Source: Sulfolobus sp. A20 | Lineage (GTDB): Archaea; Thermoproteota; Thermoprotei_A; Sulfolobales; Sulfolobaceae | Reading direction: 5' to 3' | Assembly: GCF_001719125.1 (NCBI RefSeq) | Contig: NZ_CP017006.1 | Span: forward strand, 1,178,001-1,242,000 | DNA length: 64,000 nt | Shown: positions 17,525-26,084 of the stretch, piece by piece | How positions within the stretch are numbered: the stretch's first letter is position 1 | Layout: the number at the start of each line of letters is the position of its first letter | Notes under the pieces: generated by a model | Database searches by the model: none | Told to the model about the DNA's origin: nothing | The model's input: the letters and a program-made list of their open reading frames with translations, nothing else | Made by a program: the position numbers and the translations under genes

Positions 17525-17971
17525 ATGGAGATCAGTGGAGAGTTCGTGGTAAACAAGGTAAAGGCAAAAATATCGGAATTTTTAACAGAGCCAAAAATGT
17601 TTACAGAATGTCTACCGGGCTTACAAGGTTACGAAATTAAGAGAGATGGCGAGATAGGTGCAACTTTCAAGATAGATGTCAGTGACTTTAACATTCCGCA
17701 TATGTCCACAATTACAGCCAATATAAATGCAAAAATAATTAAAGATAGTGAGAAAATTGAAATAGTCGGTAACGGAAGATCGGCTGGAGTGAGCATTAAA
17801 ATTAACATTTCGCTAAACCTTTATGAGACCCAAAATTCTACAAAAGTAATTTGGAGTGCTAAAATGGATTTGGGACTCCTAGCTAAACTATTAGGAGAAA
17901 ATAGTATAAGAAGGTTAGCTGAGTCCAACGTTAATTACATTATTAACTGTATACATTCTAGGCTTTCTTAG
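17525..17971 (+). CDS. coxG: CoxG-like SRPBCC protein, probable membrane anchor of the dehydrogenase
   Basis: This 148-residue protein of the CoxG/SRPBCC fold shows the family pattern of an N-terminal strand (MEISGEFVVN), a LTEPKMFTECLPGLQGYEI segment, a seven-strand sheet and a C-terminal helix. The ATG at 17525 is chosen over an upstream in-frame codon at 17507, because it begins one base after the dehydrogenase stop and a GAGGG word lies about 9 bp upstream. The pairing with glycerol-3-phosphate dehydrogenase matches the arrangement known in Sulfolobales glycerol catabolism. Its 3' end overlaps the convergent acyl-CoA synthetase gene by 14 bp. Confidence 0.85.
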   Translation: MEISGEFVVNKVKAKISEFLTEPKMFTECLPGLQGYEIKRDGEIGATFKIDVSDFNIPHMSTITANINAKIIKDSEKIEIVGNGRSAGVSIKINISLNLYETQNSTKVIWSAKMDLGLLAKLLGENSIRRLAESNVNYIINCIHSRLS

Positions 17972-19616
17972 CCTTTTCTTTCTCTTGTAAAACTCTCCAT
18001 AATATTTTTCCAGATCCACTCTTGGGAAGAGATTCAACAAATTCTATAATTCTAGGATACTCATATGCGTTCATATGCTGTTTGCACCATTCTCTAATAT
18101 CCTCTTGAGTTATTTTACCTTTGTAATCCGGCTTTAATACGATATATGCCTTAACCTCTTCTCCTAATCTAGGATCAGGAGTAGAGACCACGCAAGCTTC
18201 TAACACTGCTGGATGTTGATATAACTTATTTTCAACCTTAGTGGGCCATACTTTATATCCTCCTCTGTTTATCATTCTCTTTATTCTATCTACAATAAAG
18301 AAGTAGCCTTCCTCATCCATGTAGCCTAAATCCCCGGTTCTAAAATATTCGATGCCATTAATTGTAATGAATGCTTTCCTAGTTTCCTCATCTTTATTCC
18401 AATATCCCTTGAAAAGACTAGGACACCTAACTACTATTTCACCTTCTTTGTTTGGAGGTAATACCTCACCTGTTGAAGGATCTACTATTAGTGCATCTAC
18501 TCCAAAGTGTGGTATCCCTAAACATTGTAATTTAGGTCTATCCGGAGGATTAACGTGAGTTTGAGACATCGTTTCAGTCAGTCCATAACCCTCTATGTAG
18601 TCTAAGCCAGTTAATTCCTTAAGTTTTTTGGCAACTGCTTCTGGCATCGAGGCCCCTCCACCTCCTACTAATATTAATGAACTTAGATCTCTTTTCTCTA
18701 TTCCTTGTACAGTTAGCAGATCAACTACCATAGTTGAAATGTTAGTCCAATGTGTTACCCCGTACTTTTCAATAGCTTCTATTGCACTCTCCTTATCCCA
18801 TATCGACATGAGAACTATGGTACCACCTATATACAGTGGTGCATTTAGACTATGAACAAATCCAGTAACGTGAAATATAGGTAATGATGCCAAGGCTACT
18901 GATGATGGAGTTAACATGTTCCACACTACTGAACCTAACACAGTTGGCCATATAGTAGAATGTGTATGTATGCATCCCTTAGGAAAGCCTGTTGTGCCAG
19001 AAGTATATGGAATAGCAGCGATGTCATCTGACGTAACTTCAATAGGTGGTAAAGGCTTTTCGCTAAATGCCTCATTCCACTTTATTACATCACCCTCTAT
19101 TTCTGGTTCCTTTTGCATAAGGGGATGGACTTTAATTTCTGGATTAGGAGGTAAGTAATCCTTGAATTTTCCTACGATTATATATTTGATATTAGTGTTT
19201 TCTTTAGCCTTTAACACTTTAGATAAGTATGAGGAGAGTGTTACAATCGCTACAGAGCCGGAATCCCTAAGTATATAATTCAATTCATCCTCCGATATTA
19301 AAGGATTAATTGGGACCATTATTGCGTTAGCCCTTAATATTCCAAAATATGATATTATCCATTGGACCGAATTAGGCATGAAAATTGCTACTCTATCCCC
19401 TTTTCTTATCCCTAAATCGTTATGTAAGAAAGACGAAAAACTTGATATATCTTCCCATAGTTTCTTATATGTTATCCTATTACCATAATAGATTATTGCT
19501 GGTTTATCAGGATACCGTTGAGCAGATACCTCAACGATATTAAATAGAGGTACTCTAGGATAATCTAAAGTTTTAGGTAATTTTGAAGGCCAAAACTTAA
19601 ACCAAGGTCTATTCAT
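17958..19616 (-). CDS. AMP-forming acyl-CoA synthetase
   Basis: The 552-residue ANL-superfamily enzyme has the P-loop-like motif YTSGTTGFPKG near residue 206, the adenine motif EGYGLTETMS near 345, the TGD ribose motif (FRTGDLGYMDEEGYF near 425) and the C-terminal catalytic lysine in PKSGSGKILWR near 538. It activates a carboxylic acid through an acyl-adenylate to an acyl-CoA in the cytosol. Medium-chain fatty acids or hydroxy-acids such as 4-hydroxybutyrate are both reasonable in Sulfolobales. It sits at the left edge of the acyl-CoA gene region. The substrate is not readable from sequence. Confidence 0.9.
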   Translation of the reverse strand: MNRPWFKFWPSKLPKTLDYPRVPLFNIVEVSAQRYPDKPAIIYYGNRITYKKLWEDISSFSSFLHNDLGIRKGDRVAIFMPNSVQWIISYFGILRANAIMVPINPLISEDELNYILRDSGSVAIVTLSSYLSKVLKAKENTNIKYIIVGKFKDYLPPNPEIKVHPLMQKEPEIEGDVIKWNEAFSEKPLPPIEVTSDDIAAIPYTSGTTGFPKGCIHTHSTIWPTVLGSVVWNMLTPSSVALASLPIFHVTGFVHSLNAPLYIGGTIVLMSIWDKESAIEAIEKYGVTHWTNISTMVVDLLTVQGIEKRDLSSLILVGGGGASMPEAVAKKLKELTGLDYIEGYGLTETMSQTHVNPPDRPKLQCLGIPHFGVDALIVDPSTGEVLPPNKEGEIVVRCPSLFKGYWNKDEETRKAFITINGIEYFRTGDLGYMDEEGYFFIVDRIKRMINRGGYKVWPTKVENKLYQHPAVLEACVVSTPDPRLGEEVKAYIVLKPDYKGKITQEDIREWCKQHMNAYEYPRIIEFVESLPKSGSGKILWRVLQEKEKAKKA

Positions 19617-19700
19617 ATGATATGCTTTATAACTAGTTGTTAATAAAGCTTACATAAAAATTGAGAGAAAGTTTATATGTTAATAAAACGATAAAAAATC

Positions 19701-20648
19701 GTGGCTAAAATTCCACTTGTTGGAAAGGAAAGTATATCTCCAGAAGATATGGGTTTCACGTTAATTCACGAACATTTAAAGGTTTTTAGTGAGGCAGTAA
19801 GATTTCAATGGCCTCATTTATACAATGAGGAAGAGGAATTTAAAAACGCTGTAGATGAGGTGAGAAAAGCGATGAACTATGGTGTAAAGACGATAGTAGA
19901 CCCTACTGTGATGGGATTAGGAAGGGATATAAGATTTATGGAGAAGGTAGTTAAAGAAACTGGGATAAATTTAGTGGCAGGAACTGGGATATACACTTAT
20001 ACTGATTTACCCTTTTACTTTACTCAGAGATCAATCGAGGAGATAGCTGAACTTTTCATACACGATATAAGGATAGGTATTCAAGGTACTGATAATAAGG
20101 CTGCTTTTATAAAGATAGCAGCTGATGAGCCGGGTATTACTAAAGATGTAGAGAGGGTTATTAGAGCAGCAGGAATTGCCCACAAAGAGACTAAAGTCCC
20201 CATAATTACACACTCAAATGCTCATAATAATACTGGAATGGAACAGCAGAGAATATTGATGGAAGAAGGTGTTGATCCGGGCAAAATTCTGATTGGACAT
20301 TTAGGGGATACTGAGAACGTGGAGTATATAAAGAAAATCGCTGATAAAGGGTCTTTCGTTGGTTTAGATAGGTATGGATTAGACTTGTTTTTGCCAGTAG
20401 AAAAAAGAAATGAGGTATTGATTAGATTAATAAAAGATGGTTATGCAGATAAAATAATGGTATCTCATGATTATTGTTGTACCATAGATTGGGGAACAGC
20501 CAAACCAGAATATAAACCTAAACTAGCCCCTAGGTGGAGTATGACCCTAATATTCACAGATGTAATACCTTCATTAAGGAAGTCGGGAGTTAAAGATGAC
20601 GTAATAGAGTTAATATTTGTAAATAACCCAGCCAAGCTTTTCAGCTAA
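19701..20648 (+). CDS. Phosphotriesterase-like lactonase (SsoPox-type)
   Basis: The 315-residue amidohydrolase-fold enzyme closely resembles the lactonase SsoPox. All binuclear metal ligands are present: His23/His25 (HEH), carbamylated Lys138 (KIAADEPG), His171 (THSNAH), His200 (GHLGD) and Asp257 (SHDYCC). The family hydrolyses acyl-homoserine lactones and oxo-lactones, with weak phosphotriesterase activity. The start is GTG at 19701, giving the usual N-terminus. It overlaps the convergent FAH-family gene by 8 bp. Here it stands among acyl-CoA genes, so opening of lactones formed from hydroxy-acids is a plausible role. Quorum quenching is the textbook alternative. Confidence 0.93.
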   Translation: MAKIPLVGKESISPEDMGFTLIHEHLKVFSEAVRFQWPHLYNEEEEFKNAVDEVRKAMNYGVKTIVDPTVMGLGRDIRFMEKVVKETGINLVAGTGIYTYTDLPFYFTQRSIEEIAELFIHDIRIGIQGTDNKAAFIKIAADEPGITKDVERVIRAAGIAHKETKVPIITHSNAHNNTGMEQQRILMEEGVDPGKILIGHLGDTENVEYIKKIADKGSFVGLDRYGLDLFLPVEKRNEVLIRLIKDGYADKIMVSHDYCCTIDWGTAKPEYKPKLAPRWSMTLIFTDVIPSLRKSGVKDDVIELIFVNNPAKLFS

Positions 20649-21585
20649 TAATATTTATTAGTGTTCCTATTTTTTCCACGTAAAGTTCTATTGTGCTATT
20701 AGGCTTCAACGATTTACCAATATCAATACCAGTACATCCGGATATTGTCCCACTACCAAATATGTCCCCTGGTCTAATGTATTCGTCTTGAGAAACATAG
20801 GCTATCATGTCATCGAAAGTCCATTGCATATCTTCAGCCTTTGTATCACACCACGTCTCTCCATTTACTTTAACGTAAGACCTTAAACCCTTGATATCTT
20901 GTAACTCATCCTTAGTAACTATCCACGGTCCGAGACCATTAGCAAAATCTTTTCCCTTAGCAGGACCTAGTAACCCTTTCATCTCCATCATCTGAATATC
21001 CCTAGCACTAAAATCATTAAATATAGTGAAACCTAAAATGTAGCTCTTTGCTTTATCCTTTGGTATGTCTTTTCCTTTTTTGTATATTATAGCTGCAATT
21101 TCAAGCTCTAAATCTACTTGTTTAGAGTACTTTGGCCAAGGCACTACTTCCATATGACCATAAAATATTGTTGGATCTCCCTTGTAATATATTGGTATCT
21201 TAAACCACTCTTCTGGTATTTGCTGACCTCTCCTCCTATAAGTTGCTTCAACGTGACCTCTAAAAGCTAAAAAATCTCTCAGCATATTAGCCCTCTGTAA
21301 CGGGGCTTTAAGCTTTACTTCACTTAATTTGATTAGGTGTTCCTCTCTCTTCTTCACCCAATTTATCATTTCATGGATCAATTCAATACCCTTATCTCCG
21401 GCTTGAAGAACTCCTAGCATATCGGAAGGTGCTAGAGCGTTACAATATCTATCGGCGAAAATCTCATCTTCCCCCTTTTCCAGTAGCATTGAATAACAAG
21501 TGTCATTGAGGTCAATTACGTAGTTTTCATTTATTATTACACCACTTCTTATCCTATTCCCCCTTAGAAAGCTGAGTAGTTTCAT
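20641..21585 (-). CDS. Fumarylacetoacetate hydrolase family enzyme
   Basis: The 314-residue protein has the FAH C-terminal beta-roll with the metal ligands of the family in LELEIAAII (near residue 156) and the FNDFSARD loop (near 188). Late motifs GDIFGSGTISG (near 272) and the short IELYVEKIGTL strand end the fold. Members cleave or decarboxylate 2-oxo acids, for example acylpyruvates or hydratases of aromatic and sugar-acid pathways. The closest known Sulfolobus relative type is 2-keto-3-deoxy-arabinonate/xylonate dehydratase, but I cannot decide between dehydratase and hydrolase. It is a single gene between convergent and divergent neighbours. Confidence 0.8.
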   Translation of the reverse strand: MKLLSFLRGNRIRSGVIINENYVIDLNDTCYSMLLEKGEDEIFADRYCNALAPSDMLGVLQAGDKGIELIHEMINWVKKREEHLIKLSEVKLKAPLQRANMLRDFLAFRGHVEATYRRRGQQIPEEWFKIPIYYKGDPTIFYGHMEVVPWPKYSKQVDLELEIAAIIYKKGKDIPKDKAKSYILGFTIFNDFSARDIQMMEMKGLLGPAKGKDFANGLGPWIVTKDELQDIKGLRSYVKVNGETWCDTKAEDMQWTFDDMIAYVSQDEYIRPGDIFGSGTISGCTGIDIGKSLKPNSTIELYVEKIGTLINIIS

Positions 21586-21619
21586 GTAGATATATTTAGT
21601 AAGAAAAGGAATATATTTT

Positions 21620-22519
21620 ATGATGGAAATTCCCTTTAAGTTTGAGAGAATTACTGATAATGTTTACGCTTTTATTCAAGGAAACGGCGATTGGTTCTTA
21701 AGTAATGCAGGGGTAATTATAGGAAAGGAATATGCGATTGTCGTAGATTCTCTCACGAACGATAAAATGGCAAGGAACTTTATTTCGCAAATAAGAAGGG
21801 TTACCGATAAGCCAATAAAGTTTTTAATAAATACACACGAGCATGAGGACCATTTATGGACGAATTATCTATTTAACGCTATAACAATATGTCATATTAA
21901 TTGTAGGAAGAAGACGTTAGAGGGTATGAAGAGGGGAACAAATCCCTTTCAAAACCTATTTTTTAATGTTGATTTCTCTGGATGGAAATATGTACCTCAA
22001 GACCTAACATTACGTGATGAAATGAGCATCTTTATTGATGATAAAGAGATAAAAATTGTTTACGTAGGTTACGCTCATACTACAAGCGATGTTTATATCT
22101 ATCTACCAGATGAAAAAGTAGTATTTACCGGTGATTTGTTATTTTCTCCACCTTGTACTCCTTTTGCTCTAATGGGAAATATTCAAGGGTATATAAATGC
22201 ATTAGAAAGCTTGGCTAGTCTAGATGCTGAAGTATTTATACCGGGACATGGAGAAGTGGCGTATGATAGAAAAGCACTCTATGAGTCTAGGGATTACTTG
22301 ATCTTTGTTAGAGACGAAACAAGGAAGATGATCAAACAAGGTATAGAAGATCCAATAAAAGCTTCTTATCAGATTAACTTAGGTAAATATGACTCATGGA
22401 TTAATAGAGAGAGGATTGTAGGAAACGTGGCACGAGCTTACAGTGAGTTGACTAAAACAAGATTAGAAAATGTTAATCAAATATTGTTAGAAATGGTCAA
22501 GTATAGAGCTAAATCGTAG
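21620..22519 (+). CDS. Metallo-beta-lactamase-fold hydrolase
   Basis: The 299-residue protein has the zinc motif THEHEDHLW (near residue 74), a later metal His in VGYAHTTSD (near 151), the bridging Asp in VFTGDLLF (near 171) and FIPGHGEVA near 212. The C-terminal 75 residues are helical and probably cap the active site. It starts 34 bp from the divergent FAH gene. The reaction is unknown; hydrolysis of a thioester or lactone is common for the family. It is a distant relative of the next gene. Confidence 0.82.
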   Translation: MMEIPFKFERITDNVYAFIQGNGDWFLSNAGVIIGKEYAIVVDSLTNDKMARNFISQIRRVTDKPIKFLINTHEHEDHLWTNYLFNAITICHINCRKKTLEGMKRGTNPFQNLFFNVDFSGWKYVPQDLTLRDEMSIFIDDKEIKIVYVGYAHTTSDVYIYLPDEKVVFTGDLLFSPPCTPFALMGNIQGYINALESLASLDAEVFIPGHGEVAYDRKALYESRDYLIFVRDETRKMIKQGIEDPIKASYQINLGKYDSWINRERIVGNVARAYSELTKTRLENVNQILLEMVKYRAKS

Positions 22520-22716
22520 AATGTTCACGTCATTATGTAGTTTACAGATTTTATATCGTTACGTTTATTGTTAATTAAAATACTAATGTCAAAAAGTATC
22601 TATTCAAGAATTTGGTGTGAGGTTTTGTAGTAGTCTTTAAAGTTTAATGATGCTCTTCCTACTGATGTCTTTTATTTAGCTAAATTTTAAATTGTGAACA
22701 GTGTATATGCCTTATA

Positions 22717-23643
22717 ATGATAATAACTATACCATTACCAATGCAAGGTCCGCCTCACTTCATTAATTCCTATCTAATAAAGGATGGAGAAGATAGTGTA
22801 TTAATAGATACCGGATTGCCTACTGAAGAAGATATAATGACTCTTACATCCTCTTTAACTAAATATGGATATCCAAGGAATGTGATAATAACACATTATC
22901 ATCCAGATCATATTGGGCTAGTTAGACTTTTTAAAAATTCAAATATAATCATTCATGAAAAAGAATTGGAATTTATTCATTATTTATTAAGTCCAGAATA
23001 TTCTAAAGATATTAAAGAGTACTTATCGTCTAACGGATTTCCAGATCAAGTGATAGATAGAATGCTGAGAAATAGAGAAAGGTTTAATGAAATAATAAAA
23101 GGCGTAAACTTTATCACTGTGAAGGATGGTGATAAAATAGAAATTAATGGAACTAGAGCCGAAATATTGTGGACACCTGGACACACTGTTGGACATATAT
23201 GCTTAATGTATGATCATTCATTATTTTGTGGGGATCATATCTTACCGGACATAACGCCTAACGTATCTCTATTAAGGAAAGACGATAATCCCTTGAAAGC
23301 TTACTTGAATAGCTTAGAGAAGATCAAATCACTAAATGTAGACGTAATTTATCCCGCTCACGGAAAGGCCTTTAGTAACGTTAAAGAGAGGATTAGAGAG
23401 ATTATAGGGCATCATGATAAAAGGTTAGATGAGATCATAAAAATAATTAGAGATAAGAGAAAAGCCAATGCATATGAGATAGCAACGGGCATTTCGTGGT
23501 ATAAAAAATGGGATGAACTTTCATCATTCGATAAACAGTTAGCTTTAGGAGAGACAATGTCCCACTTGAAGTATCTTGTTGAGAAAGGTTCTATAAGTGA
23601 AATAAAGATTAATAATTCAATTTATTATACTATATCTACTTGA
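22717..23643 (+). CDS. Metallo-beta-lactamase-fold hydrolase, MBLAC2/LACTB2-like
   Basis: The 308-residue protein has THYHPDHIGLV near residue 57, TPGHTVGHICLMYDHSLFCGDHIL near 146-170 and YPAHGKAF near 206, giving a full set of binuclear zinc ligands. After the catalytic domain a helical winged segment of about 80 residues follows (WYKKWDELSSFDKQLALGETMSHL), as in the LACTB2/MBLAC2 group. The position just upstream of the fused dehydrogenase/hydratase fits a thioester hydrolase acting on acyl-CoA, as MBLAC2 does. That is inference only. Confidence 0.82.
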   Translation: MIITIPLPMQGPPHFINSYLIKDGEDSVLIDTGLPTEEDIMTLTSSLTKYGYPRNVIITHYHPDHIGLVRLFKNSNIIIHEKELEFIHYLLSPEYSKDIKEYLSSNGFPDQVIDRMLRNRERFNEIIKGVNFITVKDGDKIEINGTRAEILWTPGHTVGHICLMYDHSLFCGDHILPDITPNVSLLRKDDNPLKAYLNSLEKIKSLNVDVIYPAHGKAFSNVKERIREIIGHHDKRLDEIIKIIRDKRKANAYEIATGISWYKKWDELSSFDKQLALGETMSHLKYLVEKGSISEIKINNSIYYTIST

Positions 23644-23724
23644 TACAAAATAAGTAATGTATCAAAAAGTATATGTAAATACGTATGAGTTTACTTTTTA
23701 ACCTTTGGCTGTTAATTTTAATTA

Positions 23725-25716
23725 ATGAAGGTAGAAGACATTAAGAAAATCCTGATTATAGGAGCCGGAACGATGGGTCATGGAATAGCTGAAGTCGCAG
23801 CGATAGCAGGTTATCAAGTATACTTAAGTGACGTTTCCCAAGATATATTGAATAATGCCATTGAGAGGATTAAGTGGAGTTTGAGTAAACTTCAAGAAAG
23901 GGGACAATTAAAGGAAAGTGTCGACACAATTCTATCCAGAATAAAAACAGTAGTGGGTTTAGATAATACTGTAAGTGACGCCGACTTCTCTATAGAGGCT
24001 TCACCTGAAAGGTTAGACATTAAAAGGCAAGTGTTCTCCAAACTTGATGAGTTATTACCGAAACACGCTATATTGGCGACGAATACTAGTAGTCTACCTA
24101 TTACTAAAATAGCTGAAGCGACGAAGAGACCGGAAAAAGTAGTTGGGATGCACTTCTTTAACCCACCTGTGTTAATGCAATTAGTAGAGGTTATGAAAGG
24201 AGATAGAACCAGTGATGAAACGGCTAAGATAACGTATGATTTAGCTAAAAGGTTTGGAAAACAACCAATTATGATTAACAAGGATATTCCAGGTTATGTA
24301 GTTAATAGAATTTTAGGTGGGATTAATCTAGCATCATGTATCGTTGTGGAGAAGAAAATTGCTGACTTTAGAGAAGTTGATGCGGTAGCTAGGTATAAAC
24401 TTGGATTTCCTATGGGCGTTTTTGAACTCCTCGATTACACTGGAATTGATGTAGCTTATTACGTTTCGAAATCTAGAGAGGAATTGGGAATTAGGGACGA
24501 CGTGCCTATCTGTAGCTTAATAGAGGAAAAGTTTAAGAAAAATGAGTTAGGCGTAAAGACTGGCAAAGGATTTTATACTTATCCAGCTCCAGGTAAATAC
24601 ATTAAACCAGAAATACCAAAGGAGTTGGCTGATAAGCTAAATCCTGCGTTACTTCTAGCTGGCGCCATAAACGAAGCGTCAAGATTATTGAGAGAGAGTG
24701 TAGCTAGTAGAGATGATATAGATCTAGGAGTTAGATTAGGCTTAGGATTTCCTAAGGGCATTTTCCAATACGCTGATGAATTAGGAATTGATAATGTAAT
24801 TAAAGCTCTAGACGAACTAAAAACTTTGTCAGGATACCAAGTTTACTCACCAGACCCACTTTTGACTCAAATGGCTAGTCAAGGTAAATTAGGTATAAAA
24901 AGCGGAATAGGCTTTTACCAATATGGTAAGGTTGAGGAAAAAAGGCTTAATACGATTATTGTTAGAATTGAGCCTCCGTTAGCATGGATCGTTTTGAATA
25001 GACCAGATAGGTTAAATGCCTTAAATGCAGAGTTGATAAGCGAACTAGATAAGGTACTGGATGAGTTAGAAACTAACAATGAAGTAAGAGTCGTAGTAAT
25101 AACTGGTAACGGTAGGGCATTCTCTGCTGGAGCTGATATAACTTCGTTTGTAACATTAAGACCTATTGATGTAATAAGATTGAGAACCTTGAGAAATGTG
25201 TTAAATAAAATCGCGTTATATACTAAACCAATCATAGCTGCTCTAAATGGGTTCGCATTAGGTGGAGGACTAGAATTAGCCATGGCTTGTGATATAAGGA
25301 TTGCCTCTGAAGTAGCTCAACTAGGCCAACCAGAGATTAACATAGGGATAATTCCAGGAGCAGGAGGTACTCAAAGACTTCCAAGGCTTATAGGAAAGGG
25401 TAGGGCAAAATTAATGATATATACTGGTGATATGGTTAGTGCAGAAGACGCATATAAAATGGGCCTGGTTGATGTGATAGTTCCTGCAAATAGATTTGAG
25501 GACGAAGTTAGAAGAGTAGCATTAAAGATAGCCGAGAAGTCCCCACTCTCATTATTAGCTGCTAAATTGGCAATAGAATTAGGCTATGAGTCAAATATAT
25601 GGACAGGGCAGACATTGGAGTCTACATTGTTTGGCTTACTATTTACTACCAAAGACGTAGAAGAGGGTGTAAGGGCTTTCTTGGAGAAAAGGAAGCCTCA
25701 ATTTAAGGGAGAATAA
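23725..25716 (+). CDS. Fused 3-hydroxyacyl-CoA dehydrogenase / enoyl-CoA hydratase
   Basis: The 663-residue bifunctional enzyme has the dehydrogenase first: NAD motif IGAGTMGHGIAE at residues 12-23, catalytic His in GMHFFNPP near 140, and two C-terminal helical domains to about 395. The crotonase domain follows: oxyanion-hole residues in FSAGADI near 470, and ALGGGLELAMACD near 512 with the catalytic Glu pair in that segment and in PEINIGIIPGAGGTQRLP. The same order is found in the Metallosphaera enzyme of the 3-hydroxypropionate/4-hydroxybutyrate cycle (crotonyl-CoA to acetoacetyl-CoA). It may serve that cycle, beta-oxidation, or both. Confidence 0.93.
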   Translation: MKVEDIKKILIIGAGTMGHGIAEVAAIAGYQVYLSDVSQDILNNAIERIKWSLSKLQERGQLKESVDTILSRIKTVVGLDNTVSDADFSIEASPERLDIKRQVFSKLDELLPKHAILATNTSSLPITKIAEATKRPEKVVGMHFFNPPVLMQLVEVMKGDRTSDETAKITYDLAKRFGKQPIMINKDIPGYVVNRILGGINLASCIVVEKKIADFREVDAVARYKLGFPMGVFELLDYTGIDVAYYVSKSREELGIRDDVPICSLIEEKFKKNELGVKTGKGFYTYPAPGKYIKPEIPKELADKLNPALLLAGAINEASRLLRESVASRDDIDLGVRLGLGFPKGIFQYADELGIDNVIKALDELKTLSGYQVYSPDPLLTQMASQGKLGIKSGIGFYQYGKVEEKRLNTIIVRIEPPLAWIVLNRPDRLNALNAELISELDKVLDELETNNEVRVVVITGNGRAFSAGADITSFVTLRPIDVIRLRTLRNVLNKIALYTKPIIAALNGFALGGGLELAMACDIRIASEVAQLGQPEINIGIIPGAGGTQRLPRLIGKGRAKLMIYTGDMVSAEDAYKMGLVDVIVPANRFEDEVRRVALKIAEKSPLSLLAAKLAIELGYESNIWTGQTLESTLFGLLFTTKDVEEGVRAFLEKRKPQFKGE

Positions 25717-25835
25717 TAGAGAAAAGTAATAAATTTTTTCTCTTCAGTTTATTTTATTATAGACATACTTATTTCTTTAAGAAAGCATTACTAAATGAAA
25801 GACAAACTATTCATAAAATTTTAGTTATCATCATT

Positions 25836-26084
25836 TTATAAACTCGTAAAGTATATGTTATTTGATGTTTTATTCATAATTTCTAATACCCTATAGTCGG
25901 AGGGTACATTAGAGTTTCTAAGCTCTAACGTTAATGGCTTAAATGGTATCAAAGTTAGGTGAGTGATAGGTTGGGTAAGATATACTCCATGAAGCTTACA
26001 CTTAAGGAGTTTAGTTTGCTTAAATAGCCCGGGAAATAAAAAACGCGAGGATTGAATACCATGACTATTAAAGGCAGATCTCCA
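25836..26084 (-). other. Start-less open frame of 82 codons below the acyl-CoA dehydrogenase stop
   Basis: The 368-bp gap 25717-26084 has no gene with a normal start. On the minus strand the frame of the upstream acyl-CoA dehydrogenase stays open after its TAA for another 82 codons. It includes SHGIQSSRFLFPGLFK and RNSNVPSDYRVLEIMNK, to a TAA at 25836. No ATG appears before codon 70. Such length without a stop is unusual for this AT-rich DNA. A decayed repeat or gene fragment is my best reading; no family is recognised. Confidence 0.35.

Noticed and set aside
24915-25283. A 122-codon minus-strand frame
   Set aside because: It is antisense to the crotonase domain of the fused dehydrogenase/hydratase and has no recognisable motif.
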